A model generated the notes under the pieces. It saw only the letters and a list, made by a program, of their open reading frames with translations. It made no database searches and had not been told where the DNA came from. Both the position numbers and the translations under genes were made by a program. Shown piece after piece: positions 41,579 through 50,117 of a DNA stretch of 64,000 bases. The number at the start of each line of letters is the position of its first letter. Position 1 is the first letter of the stretch. Source of the stretch: a bacterium (GTDB lineage Bacteria; Planctomycetota; Planctomycetia; Planctomycetales; Planctomycetaceae); contig WGMU01000114.1 of assembly GCA_016124895.1 (NCBI GenBank), positions 1 through 64,000 on the forward strand, given 5' to 3'.

Positions 41579-42451
41579 CTACAAATCCAGGACGCGGTCC
41601 ATCTGAGCGGCGACGTCGGCGAGGTGGGTTCGGTCGCCGCCGGCGACTTCGGCGGTGGCCCAGCCCTGGTAGTTAATCTTCGTCAGTTCAGCCCGAACTT
41701 TTTTCCAGTCGATGCTGCCTTCCCCCAGCGGTTTGGCGAACGCCTTGCGCATCCCATCGTTCATGGCGACATTCAGGTCGTACTCCTTGATGTCGAGCTT
41801 ACCGACTCGTTTGCCGAGCACTTCGATCCAGTGTTCCGGCCAGCCCCAGCGGACGACGTTGCCGACGTCGAAGTAGCACTGCACGAAGGGGCTGTCGAGT
41901 TCGTCGATGTACTTCGCCATGCCCAGTGGTTCGATGAGGAACGTCGCCCAGACGTTTTCCAGCAGGATCTTCACTTCGTTTTTCTCGGCATGGTCGATCG
42001 CCCGGCGGACGATGTCCTGAGTCTCCCGATAGTTTTGCAGATAGCCGATGTTGCGGTCGTAGCGCACCACATGGAGCACCGAAGTGGCGCCATATCTTTT
42101 TGCCAGGTTGATCGCTCCGGCAATGTCCGGATTGCTGGAATTGACGACGCCATGAATTGGCAGTCCGGTTACCTCGGACGCCTTCGCGATCTGCTTCACC
42201 TCGTCAACCTGATCTGGATTCAGCATGGCTCGGGGCTCGACGCCGTCGAAGCCCAGATCCACCAGCAGCTTGAACTTATCGAGTGCCGACAGCTTCTCAG
42301 TAATCATGTGGTACTTGACGGCCTTGCGAATCTTCCCGGTGAACTCGCCGGCCATTGTTGTCTGGGGGGCCGTGGCGGCGAGAGCAGCTCCGCCAGCCAG
42401 CAGACTGGTGGCCGTCTGTAGAAACTCACGTCGATTCGATGGCTGATTCAT
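41579..42451 (-). CDS. Exported TIM-barrel sugar isomerase/epimerase-like protein
   Basis: A 290-residue protein of the xylose isomerase-like TIM-barrel family (sugar phosphate isomerase/epimerase). A twin-arginine leader, NRREFLQTATSLLAGGAALA (residues 6-25), predicts export after folding with a bound metal. Barrel motifs include KLLVDLGFDGVEPRAMLNPD near 61-80, VKILLENVWATFL near 163, QCYFDVGNVVRWGWPEHWIE near 190 and a C-terminal GSIDWKKVRAELTKINYQGW stretch. The Glu in LLEN and the Asp in CYFDVGN are in the positions of the usual metal ligands. Exported members are abundant in planctomycetes, often in carbohydrate loci; the substrate is unknown. It is divergent from the deacetylase-sialidase gene, which may share the sugar context. 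Confidence 0.87.
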   Translation of the reverse strand: MNQPSNRREFLQTATSLLAGGAALAATAPQTTMAGEFTGKIRKAVKYHMITEKLSALDKFKLLVDLGFDGVEPRAMLNPDQVDEVKQIAKASEVTGLPIHGVVNSSNPDIAGAINLAKRYGATSVLHVVRYDRNIGYLQNYRETQDIVRRAIDHAEKNEVKILLENVWATFLIEPLGMAKYIDELDSPFVQCYFDVGNVVRWGWPEHWIEVLGKRVGKLDIKEYDLNVAMNDGMRKAFAKPLGEGSIDWKKVRAELTKINYQGWATAEVAGGDRTHLADVAAQMDRVLDL

Positions 42452-42699
42452 GGAGAGCCCTCAGTGTTGTGGATTGGCAAGTTGTTGAGTGGTGGGATTC
42501 TGGACGTCGCTGGATTCCCGGGAATACAGGAGCTGCTCGTCCAACTGAATGGCTGCGAATCCAGCTACGTCGTCACAGTAGCGATGCCGCGAGACAGTAC
42601 CACTTCGGACCTCAGTCCGCACGCTTGCTTCCGTCGATGGGCTCGATCAGCGACAGTCCAGGCGGTCTGATTCCGTGTCCTTTTCGCAGAGACCTTGTC

Positions 42700-44682
42700 G
42701 TGAGATTCCGTCGTTTTGCAGGCACCGTTATTCGTTCGCTGTTGATCGCTTTCCTGTTGTCTGCTGTGGCCGAATCAGCTCAGGCTCAATCCCGTCGAGA
42801 ACTCAAGCCGATCCCCGATAAACTGGTTGTACTGACATTCGACGACGCCGTCCGCTCGCAGGCAACGGTCGTCGCGCCGATCCTCAAACAGTATGGCTTT
42901 GGAGCGACATTTTTCATCAGTGAGGGCTGGGACTTTGCGACGAACAAACGCGACTACATGACGTGGGAGCAGATCGCCGAGCTGAACCGCGACGGCTTCG
43001 AGATCGGCAATCACACACGCGATCACATGGGGGTGACGGAGAAGTCTGTTGGAAAGCTCGACGAACAGCTTCGGGGCATTGAGGAACACTGCGAGCAGCA
43101 CGGCATCCCCATACCCGTCAGCTTTGCGTGGCCGGGCAACGCAACAACGCCGTTGGCGTTTGAGATTCTGAAGCAGCACGGCATCCAGTTTGCGCGACGC
43201 GGTGGTTCACCCGAGTACCCCTACACGGAGGGCCGCGGCTTCGCATATCAGCCGCACGAGGATCATCCGTTACTGCTACCGTCGGCCGGAGATTCGCGTC
43301 CCGTCTGGACGATGGACAACTTCGTGCCGGCCGTCAGTCAGGCGAAGGACGGCCGCATCGCCATCCTGCAGTTTCACGGCGTACCGGACACGGCGCATCC
43401 TTGGGTGAGCACTCCGCCCGAGCAGTTTGAAGCGTTCATGAAGTATCTGTCGCTGAATGATTTCAAAGTGATCGCGCTGCGCGACCTGGCCGAGTACGTC
43501 GATCCTGACCGGGCAACTGACGACTACGAGAAGCTGATTGCGAAGCGGACCGAGGTCGCTCGGCAGATCGTCGCTGCCGAAAACGACGAACTCGCAGCGT
43601 TGTGGCCGGCTGAACTGTCCGTGCCGAAAGCCGGCAAACTCGCCCCGCTGGACGGCGTTGAGATTCATGTGATCAAGGCACGCGTCCCGGAAGAGGATGG
43701 CTACAACTGGCTGCACGGTATCGCGCTCGCGTTTCACAACGATCGCCTGTTTGCTTCGTTCGGCCACAACGCCGGCGCAGAAAACACGGCGAGCGAAGTC
43801 GCCAACGGCACCGTTAGCCTCGACCGCGGCAAAACCTGGGGACCACTGTTTCAGATTGACGCCGGCGCTGACGAGAATCTCGCTGTCAGCCACGGCGTGT
43901 TTCTGAATCACGACGGAAAGCTGTGGGCGTTTCACGGAGCGTTCATCGGCCGGATGCAGGATGTCCACACGCGGGCGTATCAGCTCGACAATGAAACAGG
44001 GAAGTGGCAGCCGCGTGGGATCGTGGCGAAGGACGGCTTCTGGCCAATGCAGGAGCCGCAGAAGATGGCCGACGGAAACTGGATCATGGCTGGTATCGCG
44101 GTCACCGATGGCTACGGTGGCCCGAACGATCCTGCGGCGGTCGCCATCAGCGAGAACGTGAACTTCACGAAGTGGACGGTGATTCGCATTCCAAAACCAA
44201 CGGATCTTGAGATGTGGGGCGAGTCGACCGTGCTTGTTGACGGCCCTGAAATCCTGCTGATCTCGCGCTACCGCAAGCCGGTCGCACTGACATCGATCAG
44301 CCGCGATTACGGCCGCACCTGGACGCCGGTCCGCGAGAGTCGCCTGCCGATGGCCGCGTCGAAGCCGTACGCCGGTGCGCTCTCGAACGGGCAACGCTAC
44401 CTGATCGGCACAACGACCGCCGACAACGGTAATCGTCGCTGGCCACTGACGGTCGCGGTCACTCGACCGGGTGAAAAGCAGTTCTGCCGCGTCTTCTGCA
44501 TCCGCGACGCCATTCACGCCAGCCCCGGCGAATCCAGTGAGAAGGCCGCGCTGGCGTATCCGTACGCGATCGAGCACGACGGCAAGCTGTACGTGGCTTA
44601 CTCCAACAGCGGAGGCCGAGGCGGTAACCGCAACAGCGCCGAACTCGCCATCATTCCGCTTCAGAGTCTGAACGTTGAGTAA
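42700..44682 (+). CDS. Polysaccharide deacetylase (NodB-like) fused to a sialidase-like propeller
   Basis: A 660-residue exported fusion. The GTG at 42700 begins a signal peptide (FAGTVIRSLLIAFLLSAVAE, ending near SAQAQS). Residues about 38-270 form a polysaccharide deacetylase domain: VVLTFDDAVRSQ carries the motif-1 Asp pair, GNHTRDHMG the HxxxH metal site, and FAWPGNATTP the following motif. From about residue 300 onward comes a sialidase/BNR-type propeller: ALAFHNDRLFASFGHNAGAE, GTVSLDRGKTWGPLF (an Asp-box), ISRDYGRTWTPVRESRLPMA (another), and ALAYPYAIEHDGKLYVAYSN. Such a protein could remove acetyl groups and then a terminal sugar from the same glycan outside the cytoplasm. The frame is open further upstream, but that part resembles no protein. 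Confidence 0.85.
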   Translation: MRFRRFAGTVIRSLLIAFLLSAVAESAQAQSRRELKPIPDKLVVLTFDDAVRSQATVVAPILKQYGFGATFFISEGWDFATNKRDYMTWEQIAELNRDGFEIGNHTRDHMGVTEKSVGKLDEQLRGIEEHCEQHGIPIPVSFAWPGNATTPLAFEILKQHGIQFARRGGSPEYPYTEGRGFAYQPHEDHPLLLPSAGDSRPVWTMDNFVPAVSQAKDGRIAILQFHGVPDTAHPWVSTPPEQFEAFMKYLSLNDFKVIALRDLAEYVDPDRATDDYEKLIAKRTEVARQIVAAENDELAALWPAELSVPKAGKLAPLDGVEIHVIKARVPEEDGYNWLHGIALAFHNDRLFASFGHNAGAENTASEVANGTVSLDRGKTWGPLFQIDAGADENLAVSHGVFLNHDGKLWAFHGAFIGRMQDVHTRAYQLDNETGKWQPRGIVAKDGFWPMQEPQKMADGNWIMAGIAVTDGYGGPNDPAAVAISENVNFTKWTVIRIPKPTDLEMWGESTVLVDGPEILLISRYRKPVALTSISRDYGRTWTPVRESRLPMAASKPYAGALSNGQRYLIGTTTADNGNRRWPLTVAVTRPGEKQFCRVFCIRDAIHASPGESSEKAALAYPYAIEHDGKLYVAYSNSGGRGGNRNSAELAIIPLQSLNVE

Positions 44683-44801
44683 GAACGTCGCGTCTGTTTG
44701 TGTTGGCGTTTCACGCAGAGGGTGAGCTACAGATCTGAAGTTTCATCTGATCGACACGGCGAGGTCGGAACTGCGGGCAGCTCTGCCAGCAGGCTCTGCG
44801 T

Positions 44802-46451
44802 TCAGTCCCGGTCTGAGTCAGATGGAACTGGCTCTGGATCCGCTGCTGTTTTCAATGAGACCTGCAGCTTGAGTGGAACCTTCTTGAGGACCGTGCCCTT
44901 GAATCTGCGCTTGCCGATGCGGACCTGCCAGACATCGGCTCGTGAGATGTCGGCGAGCCAGGCTTCGAAGGTGCCGGCGTCGGAAGCCTGTTTGAGCATC
45001 AGCAGTTTGTTGTCGGACATCGCCGCCACCCAGGCGTTGCCGACCGGTCGATCGTCCTCGTCAACCAGTGCGGCCTGCATCGACAGCGTTCGCGGGACGA
45101 AGACTTTGACCTCGGCGCGTTCGTCGTCCGGCTTGACGTCAAACGTCTGGACGCGAAAGCGACTGAAGCCGGGGATCATCGTCCTGGCAGTCACCTGATA
45201 GTGACCAGGGGGAACGACGGCCTGGAACCTTCCATCGCCCTGAGTTTTGACCTCGAAGACCTGCTGTGTCTGCATCCATTGGGCTTCCTTCAGTTCAATC
45301 GTTGAATCGCCAAGCAGTTCATTCATCTGCCGGTCGATGACGTAACCGTCGACCGGGATGCCCGGTTTCAGTTCGCCGGCATACTCGGTGACACCCCCGG
45401 GCTCAATGTTCAGGTTCACGACAGGGCCATGCAGCAGCCAGACCGTTTCTTCATCAATCACCTGATGCACAATCAGACCTCCCGGTGGGAGTCCGTTGAC
45501 TCGAAAGTGACCTTTCTGATCCGGTTGCACGGTGACGGGCTTTGAGCCTGGTTCATGCACAATCAGACCGACACCAGGCAGTCGCACAGTCCTTCCGCTG
45601 GAACTGACTTCCAGCTTCAGATGGGAAAGCTGTTTTGGGTCGGTACAGCGGATTTGTCCGACGACCGATCCCTTCGCTTTAAAGAGCAGATCAAACGTCT
45701 CTCCTTTCTCTGCAGACGCAGCAACAGCCGTGGTCAGAACGCCGAACTCAGGAGACGTCGCCGTAATCTGAAAATGGCCCATGCTGCCGACGATCCCCGG
45801 AAACGTCGCCACACCGGAGTCGTCAGACTTGCGAATGCGGAGTTTCAGAATCTCCGACGGCGGTATCAGTAAGGACTTGTGACCGAATTCTGTCCCAACC
45901 CGCACGTCCACTCCCGGCAGCGGTTTGCCTTCCGGTGACCAGACTCGAAAGGACAGATTGTGACCTTTCGTCAGCGATGCCTGTGGCAGATCGGCACTCC
46001 AGCCGTCCTGTTCCCGCAGCAGGAACGACTGCATCGAGACCGGACGCCCGGCGACATGGACGAAGCACTGGCAATGCACCTGAGGGTCAGCCCGCTTCTG
46101 TCGCAGCGGCGCATCGCGGAACTGGTCGGGAATCTCGATCGAGAATCTTCCGGCCATATCAGTTTTTCCGGTCGCCGCTTTGAGGTCGGGAACCCTGCGT
46201 TGCTCGGAGACAACTACCAGTGCGCCCTCGATCGGGTTTCCGGTGTCGTCGACGACTCGCCCGGTGACCGTTCCCGCGGCGGCATTTCGGGCTCGCTCGG
46301 TAGCAGATGTGCGATCCTCTGCGGGCTGCGCCGACGGTTGTGCCCGCAAAACGCTGTCTGGCGAGACGGTGATCCATACCAGGAGCGACGTCAGCAGCAG
46401 CCGTCGGAGTGGCTGGCGTTCTGTGCGGCCTTCGCTGTGACACGTCGTCAT
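44802..46451 (-). CDS. Secreted carboxypeptidase-regulatory-like domain protein
   Basis: A 549-residue exported protein made mainly of repeated beta-sandwich domains of the carboxypeptidase regulatory-like type. The ATG at 46451 is preceded by GGAGG and followed by a signal segment (RRLLLTSLLVWITVSPDSVL). The clearest domain is TVTGRVVDDTGNPIEGALVV near 60-80, with DMAGRFSIEIPD at its end. Others begin at HNLSFRVWSPEGKPLPGVDV, at GIPVDGYVIDRQMNELLGDS and at LSMQAALVDEDDRPVGNAWV. No catalytic motif was found, so it is probably a structural or binding surface protein. Planctomycetes carry many of these, often with poorly conserved sequence. Confidence 0.75.
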   Translation of the reverse strand: MTTCHSEGRTERQPLRRLLLTSLLVWITVSPDSVLRAQPSAQPAEDRTSATERARNAAAGTVTGRVVDDTGNPIEGALVVVSEQRRVPDLKAATGKTDMAGRFSIEIPDQFRDAPLRQKRADPQVHCQCFVHVAGRPVSMQSFLLREQDGWSADLPQASLTKGHNLSFRVWSPEGKPLPGVDVRVGTEFGHKSLLIPPSEILKLRIRKSDDSGVATFPGIVGSMGHFQITATSPEFGVLTTAVAASAEKGETFDLLFKAKGSVVGQIRCTDPKQLSHLKLEVSSSGRTVRLPGVGLIVHEPGSKPVTVQPDQKGHFRVNGLPPGGLIVHQVIDEETVWLLHGPVVNLNIEPGGVTEYAGELKPGIPVDGYVIDRQMNELLGDSTIELKEAQWMQTQQVFEVKTQGDGRFQAVVPPGHYQVTARTMIPGFSRFRVQTFDVKPDDERAEVKVFVPRTLSMQAALVDEDDRPVGNAWVAAMSDNKLLMLKQASDAGTFEAWLADISRADVWQVRIGKRRFKGTVLKKVPLKLQVSLKTAADPEPVPSDSDRD

Positions 46452-46526
46452 CTCTGCGTCCCTCCGGAGCCGTCGGATCAGGGAAAGCATTGTGATGGTT
46501 ACGCACGATCAGTCCAGACGGGATCC

Positions 46527-46559
46527 GGCAGAATGATGAGGGCCTGAAATCATTCTGCC
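46527..46559. repeat. GGCAGAATGAT hairpin repeat
   Basis: GGCAGAATGAT (46527-46537) and ATCATTCTGCC (46549-46559) are an exact 11-bp inverted repeat around an 11-base loop. It lies between two genes on the minus strand. Elements with this arm sequence are, to my recollection, frequent in planctomycete intergenic regions. No T-run follows on either strand. Confidence 0.75.
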
Positions 46560-46580
46560 CCCACTTCACGCTGCTGGTCC

Positions 46581-47189
46581 TCAGTCGTAGATGACGACCA
46601 GAAACGCGGTTGCGGCGCTGCGGCCGGTGTTGGCGATCGAGTGCGGGACGTCGGCGTGGTAACTGGCCGAGTCGCCCTTCTCGACGTCGACGCAGTCGTC
46701 ACCGGAAGTCACTCGCAGGCGACCTTTCTGCACGGTCAGGAATTCCCGCGTGCCTTCAAAGTGTGGAGCGCTCTGCAGGCAGGCGTCGGGTTTGAGTTCC
46801 AGTTCGTAAAACTCGACATCCTTCTCCAGGTGCAGCGGCGAGAGCGTGCGGAGGCTGCAGGACTTGTCGGAGCGGTAGTGGTACTCGCGGTCGTGCGCCC
46901 GGATGACGTGGATTGATGAACTGGCCTGTGGCGACTCGACCAGTTCGCCGAGTGTCAGTCCAAAGGCCTGCGCGATGCGCACGGTGACAGCCAGCGTCGG
47001 GTTGGCTTCGTTGCGTTCGATCTGACTGAGCATCGAGCGACTGACTCCGCAGGCGTTCGAGAGGGCTTCGAGCGACCAGCCGCGCGCCTGACGCAGTTCT
47101 TTGACGCGGCGGCACAGTTCGGTGCTGACTCGATCGGCATTGACCGGCGACGGTGCAACGACCTGGCGGGGCTTCGATTTCTTTTTCAC
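46581..47189 (-). CDS. XRE-family regulator with C-terminal cupin domain
   Basis: A 202-residue transcription regulator starting at a GTG (47189) preceded by GGAG. Residues 24-80 form a helix-turn-helix of the XRE type ([20 protein letters not shown], then [20 protein letters not shown]). Residues about 105-200 form a cupin ligand-binding domain: the segment [20 protein letters not shown], then [18 protein letters not shown] and [20 protein letters not shown]. Such XRE-cupin proteins (as in PuuR and relatives) sense small amine or amino-acid-like ligands and repress adjacent operons. It is divergent from tdh, and a palindrome sits in the shared 100-base promoter region, so regulation of threonine breakdown is the natural inference. 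Confidence 0.87.
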   Translation of the reverse strand: MKKKSKPRQVVAPSPVNADRVSTELCRRVKELRQARGWSLEALSNACGVSRSMLSQIERNEANPTLAVTVRIAQAFGLTLGELVESPQASSSIHVIRAHDREYHYRSDKSCSLRTLSPLHLEKDVEFYELELKPDACLQSAPHFEGTREFLTVQKGRLRVTSGDDCVDVEKGDSASYHADVPHSIANTGRSAATAFLVVIYD

Positions 47190-47289
47190 ACAGTCTCCAG
47201 TATTTCGGACGCCCTGTCTTGTATCTCAGAAAGAGGTGTCTACTATACCGGACGATTTGTCCGGTTCCCAGCACAGTGGAGAAGGTATC
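47190..47289. promoter_or_regulatory. Divergent promoter/operator region of the XRE-cupin regulator and tdh
   Basis: In the 100 bases between the two start codons lies a perfect inverted repeat, ACCGGAC (47247-47253) and GTCCGGT (47259-47265), with a five-base centre. A TACTAT (47241-47246) next to it could be a -10 box for tdh, and the complementary strand reads TATAGT, a possible -10 for the regulator. A dyad over both core promoters is what one expects of an operator for the divergent regulator. Confidence 0.5.
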
Positions 47290-48318
47290 GTGAAGGCACT
47301 CGTCAAACTGGAAGCGGCCCCCGGACTGTGGCTGCAGGATATTCCCGAGCCGCAGATCGGGATCAACGACGTCCTGATCAGAGTTCATCGGACCGGCATC
47401 TGCGGCACCGACGTGCATATTTACAAGTGGGATGCCTGGGCGCAGAAGACGATCCCCGTACCGATGGCCGTCGGGCACGAGTTCGTCGGCGAGATTGTCG
47501 ACGTTGGCTCGAACGTGAGTGACTTTCACCCTGGTGAGATCGTTTCCGGGGAAGGGCACGTGGTCTGTGGACGCTGCCGGAACTGTCTGGCCGGGCGTCG
47601 GCATCTGTGTGCTCACACAGTCGGCGTCGGCGTCAATCGGGCGGGGGCGTTTGCCGAGTACATCTCGCTGCCGATGACGAATGTCTGGCATCACGCACCG
47701 GGGATCGATCCGGACATTGCGTCGATTTTCGACCCGTTCGGCAACGCTGTGCATACGGCGCTGTCGTTCCCGGTGCTCGGCGAAGACGTCCTGATCACGG
47801 GGGCGGGGCCGATCGGACTGATGGCTGCTGCCGTTTGCCAGTTTGCCGGAGCTCGCTACGTCGTCGTGACCGACGTCAATCCATACCGCCTGGAACTCGC
47901 GAAGAAGATGGGAGCGACACTGGCCGTTGATGTCCGGTCGCAGTCGGTCGAGGATGTCCAGAAGCAACTGGGAATGCACGAAGGTTTTGACGTCGGCCTC
48001 GAAATGTCCGGTAACCCATCAGCATTCAAGAGCCTGCTCGCCAACATGTGCCACGGTGGGAAGATCGCGATGCTCGGTATCCCCGAGCAGGAGATTGCCA
48101 TCGACTGGAACACAGTGGTGTTCAACATGCTGACAATCAAGGGCATTTACGGTCGGGAGATGTACGAAACCTGGTACAAGATGACGGTCATGCTGCAGGG
48201 CGGTCTGGACATCTCGCCGGTCATCACACACCGCTTCCATTACACCGAATTCGAGAAGGGCTTTAAGGCGATGCTCAGTGGCGAGTCGGGTAAGGTGATT
48301 CTGAACTGGGAGGAGTGA
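47290..48318 (+). CDS. tdh: L-threonine 3-dehydrogenase
   Basis: A 342-residue zinc-dependent, medium-chain dehydrogenase that oxidises L-threonine to 2-amino-3-oxobutyrate with NAD. The GTG at 47290 gives the family length. Motifs: [17 protein letters not shown] near 37-53 (the catalytic-zinc cysteine and the KWDAW typical of Tdh), [13 protein letters not shown] near 60, the structural zinc cysteines in [15 protein letters not shown] near 97, and the NAD loop [15 protein letters not shown] near 171. The C-terminal [20 protein letters not shown] segment is also characteristic of Tdh and helps exclude other alcohol dehydrogenases. The kbl gene follows on the same strand, so the two-step threonine to glycine pathway is complete here. 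Confidence 0.95.
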   Translation: MKALVKLEAAPGLWLQDIPEPQIGINDVLIRVHRTGICGTDVHIYKWDAWAQKTIPVPMAVGHEFVGEIVDVGSNVSDFHPGEIVSGEGHVVCGRCRNCLAGRRHLCAHTVGVGVNRAGAFAEYISLPMTNVWHHAPGIDPDIASIFDPFGNAVHTALSFPVLGEDVLITGAGPIGLMAAAVCQFAGARYVVVTDVNPYRLELAKKMGATLAVDVRSQSVEDVQKQLGMHEGFDVGLEMSGNPSAFKSLLANMCHGGKIAMLGIPEQEIAIDWNTVVFNMLTIKGIYGREMYETWYKMTVMLQGGLDISPVITHRFHYTEFEKGFKAMLSGESGKVILNWEE

Positions 48319-48462
48319 AGTTGTCTCGCGCCTCGGCACTGAATCGGGACGGAGGGGATTACGATTACGATCAGGAGTACGAGTCTGTGACTGATCGACC
48401 GACACCGATCTGGCAGCCGCGTCACTGCTGAGGAATGTAGAGGAAACTAATTCCCCGAGATC

Positions 48463-48529
48463 AGCCGGCACGCGCTAGCGTCCGGTTCCTTTGGGTGCCG
48501 TCAGAACCGGACGCTAGCGCGTGCCGGCT
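48463..48529. repeat. Perfect 26-bp inverted repeat between tdh and kbl
   Basis: The arms at 48463-48488 (AGCCGGCACGCGCTAGCGTC followed by CGGTTC) and 48504-48529 (GAACCGGACGCTAGCGCGTG followed by CCGGCT) are exact reverse complements with a 15-base loop. From memory, this AGCCGGCACGCGCTAGCGTC element is a common dispersed repeat in planctomycetes. It lies inside a likely operon, between tdh and kbl, where it would form a very stable RNA hairpin. Confidence 0.9.
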
Positions 48530-48609
48530 AATGCTGCTCGACCAGAATCGGAAAGTTGTTTCCAACGCGTCACTGCTCATCGCGCATCGCTCAAAAGGAG
48601 CTTCCCGCC

Positions 48610-49815
48610 ATGTCGCGCCAGTTGATGAACCATCTTGCGACGGAACTCGACCACATCCGATCGCAGGGTCTCTGGAAGGGCGAGCGGGTCATTGCGACGC
48701 CGCAGGATGCGCACGTCGCGGTCGGACAGGATGCTCAAACCAGGAAACAGGTGCTCAACCTGTGTGCGAACAATTATCTCGGGCTGGCGGATCATCCGCA
48801 GATGATTGCGGCGGCGCACGAAGGATTGGATCGGTGGGGCTATGGGATGGCCTCCGTCCGCTTTATTTGCGGAACGCAGCAGGTGCATAAGCAGCTTGAG
48901 CAGCGGATCAGCTCGTTTCTGGGGACCGACGATACGATTCTGTATTCGTCGTGTTTCGACGCGAACGGTGGCCTGTTTGAGACTCTGCTCGATTCGAATG
49001 ACGCGGTGATCTCCGACGAGCTGAACCACGCGAGCATTATTGACGGCATCCGGCTCTGCAAAGCTCAGCGGTTCCGGTACCGCAACAACGATATGGCGTC
49101 GCTGGAGGAGCAGTTGAAGGAAGCCGAGTCTGCCCGGTTCCGGCTGATCGCAACCGACGGCGTGTTCTCGATGGACGGCTACCTGGCGAATCTGCCGACG
49201 ATCTGTGAGCTGGCCGACAAGTACGACGCGCTGGTGATGGTCGACGATTCGCACGCTGTTGGTTTTGTCGGGCCGAACGGAGCCGGCACGCCGGATCATT
49301 TTGGCGTTCGCGACCGCGTCGACATTGTGACGGGCACGCTGGGCAAGGCACTCGGCGGAGCCAGCGGTGGGTACACCAGCGGCCGGGAGGAGATCATCGC
49401 GTATCTGCGGCAGCGGTCGCGGCCGTATCTGTTTTCCAATTCCGTCGCACCGCCGATCGTCGCGGCATCGCTGAAGGCTCTGGAACTGGTCAGTGGCTCG
49501 GACGAGTTGCGACAGCGACTGCGTGACAACTCGCAGTTCTTCCGGACTGAGATGACGAAGCTGGGCTATGACCTGCTGCCGGGCGAGCATCCGATCATTC
49601 CTGTCATGATCGGCGACGCCGCTCCGGCCGCCGAACTGGCCGATGCTCTGCTGGCCGAGGGCGTTTACGTGATCGCGTTTTCGTACCCAGTTGTCCCGCT
49701 GGGGAAAGCTCGAATCCGCACGCAGATGTCGGCAGCCCATTCGACGGAAGATCTGGCGTTCGCGATTGAGGCATTTGCTCGAGCGGGACGGGCGCTGGGG
49801 CTGATTGACGCGTAG
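48610..49815 (+). CDS. kbl: Glycine C-acetyltransferase (2-amino-3-ketobutyrate CoA ligase)
   Basis: A 401-residue pyridoxal-phosphate enzyme of the alpha-oxoamine synthase family. It splits 2-amino-3-oxobutyrate with CoA into glycine and acetyl-CoA, taking the product of Tdh. The ATG at 48610 has AAAAGGAG upstream. Motifs: [14 protein letters not shown] near 50-63, the [20 protein letters not shown] stretch near 78, the [14 protein letters not shown] near 117, [17 protein letters not shown] near 139, [20 protein letters not shown] near 216 and the PLP lysine in [15 protein letters not shown] near 243. The near-complete match to Kbl motifs plus the tdh neighbour separates it from 8-amino-7-oxononanoate synthase. 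The 290-base gap after tdh holds a long palindrome. Confidence 0.95.
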   Translation: MSRQLMNHLATELDHIRSQGLWKGERVIATPQDAHVAVGQDAQTRKQVLNLCANNYLGLADHPQMIAAAHEGLDRWGYGMASVRFICGTQQVHKQLEQRISSFLGTDDTILYSSCFDANGGLFETLLDSNDAVISDELNHASIIDGIRLCKAQRFRYRNNDMASLEEQLKEAESARFRLIATDGVFSMDGYLANLPTICELADKYDALVMVDDSHAVGFVGPNGAGTPDHFGVRDRVDIVTGTLGKALGGASGGYTSGREEIIAYLRQRSRPYLFSNSVAPPIVAASLKALELVSGSDELRQRLRDNSQFFRTEMTKLGYDLLPGEHPIIPVMIGDAAPAAELADALLAEGVYVIAFSYPVVPLGKARIRTQMSAAHSTEDLAFAIEAFARAGRALGLIDA

Positions 49816-49920
49816 CGACATCACCGAGACCTGCAGTCAGTTCCGATGCGCGGTCGGGAGACTCGCGCACAGCGGTGCAGCGTCATGAGGGCTGATTGCC
49901 GGTTCGGCAAGTCTGGTTGT

Positions 49921-49943
49921 CGGCTGCCAGGCAGCCGGGTTTT
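49921..49943 (+). terminator. Possible terminator after kbl
   Basis: CGGCTG (49921-49926) and CAGCCG (49932-49937) pair around CCAGG and are followed by GGTTTT. It lies about 105 bases after the kbl stop. The T-run is short, so this is a weak call. Confidence 0.4.
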
Positions 49944-50117
49944 GGTCGTCTGGGCGGCGCGCTGATTGGCTCATGGCAAACGTTGCCATTTCGGGATTCG
50001 TCGAGGCGAATATGTTGCCCGCCGATTGAGACGGTCCATCGAGCGGCGATTCCGGTCGGCGACGCAGCTCGCTTACGAGGCTCAGATTCGGCCAGTGACT
50101 TCAGCGGGAAGGCGACA

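Noticed and set aside
42355-42699. Upstream extension of the deacetylase-sialidase frame
   Set aside because: The signal peptide begins at the GTG at 42700; the extension overlaps the divergent isomerase start and looks non-coding.
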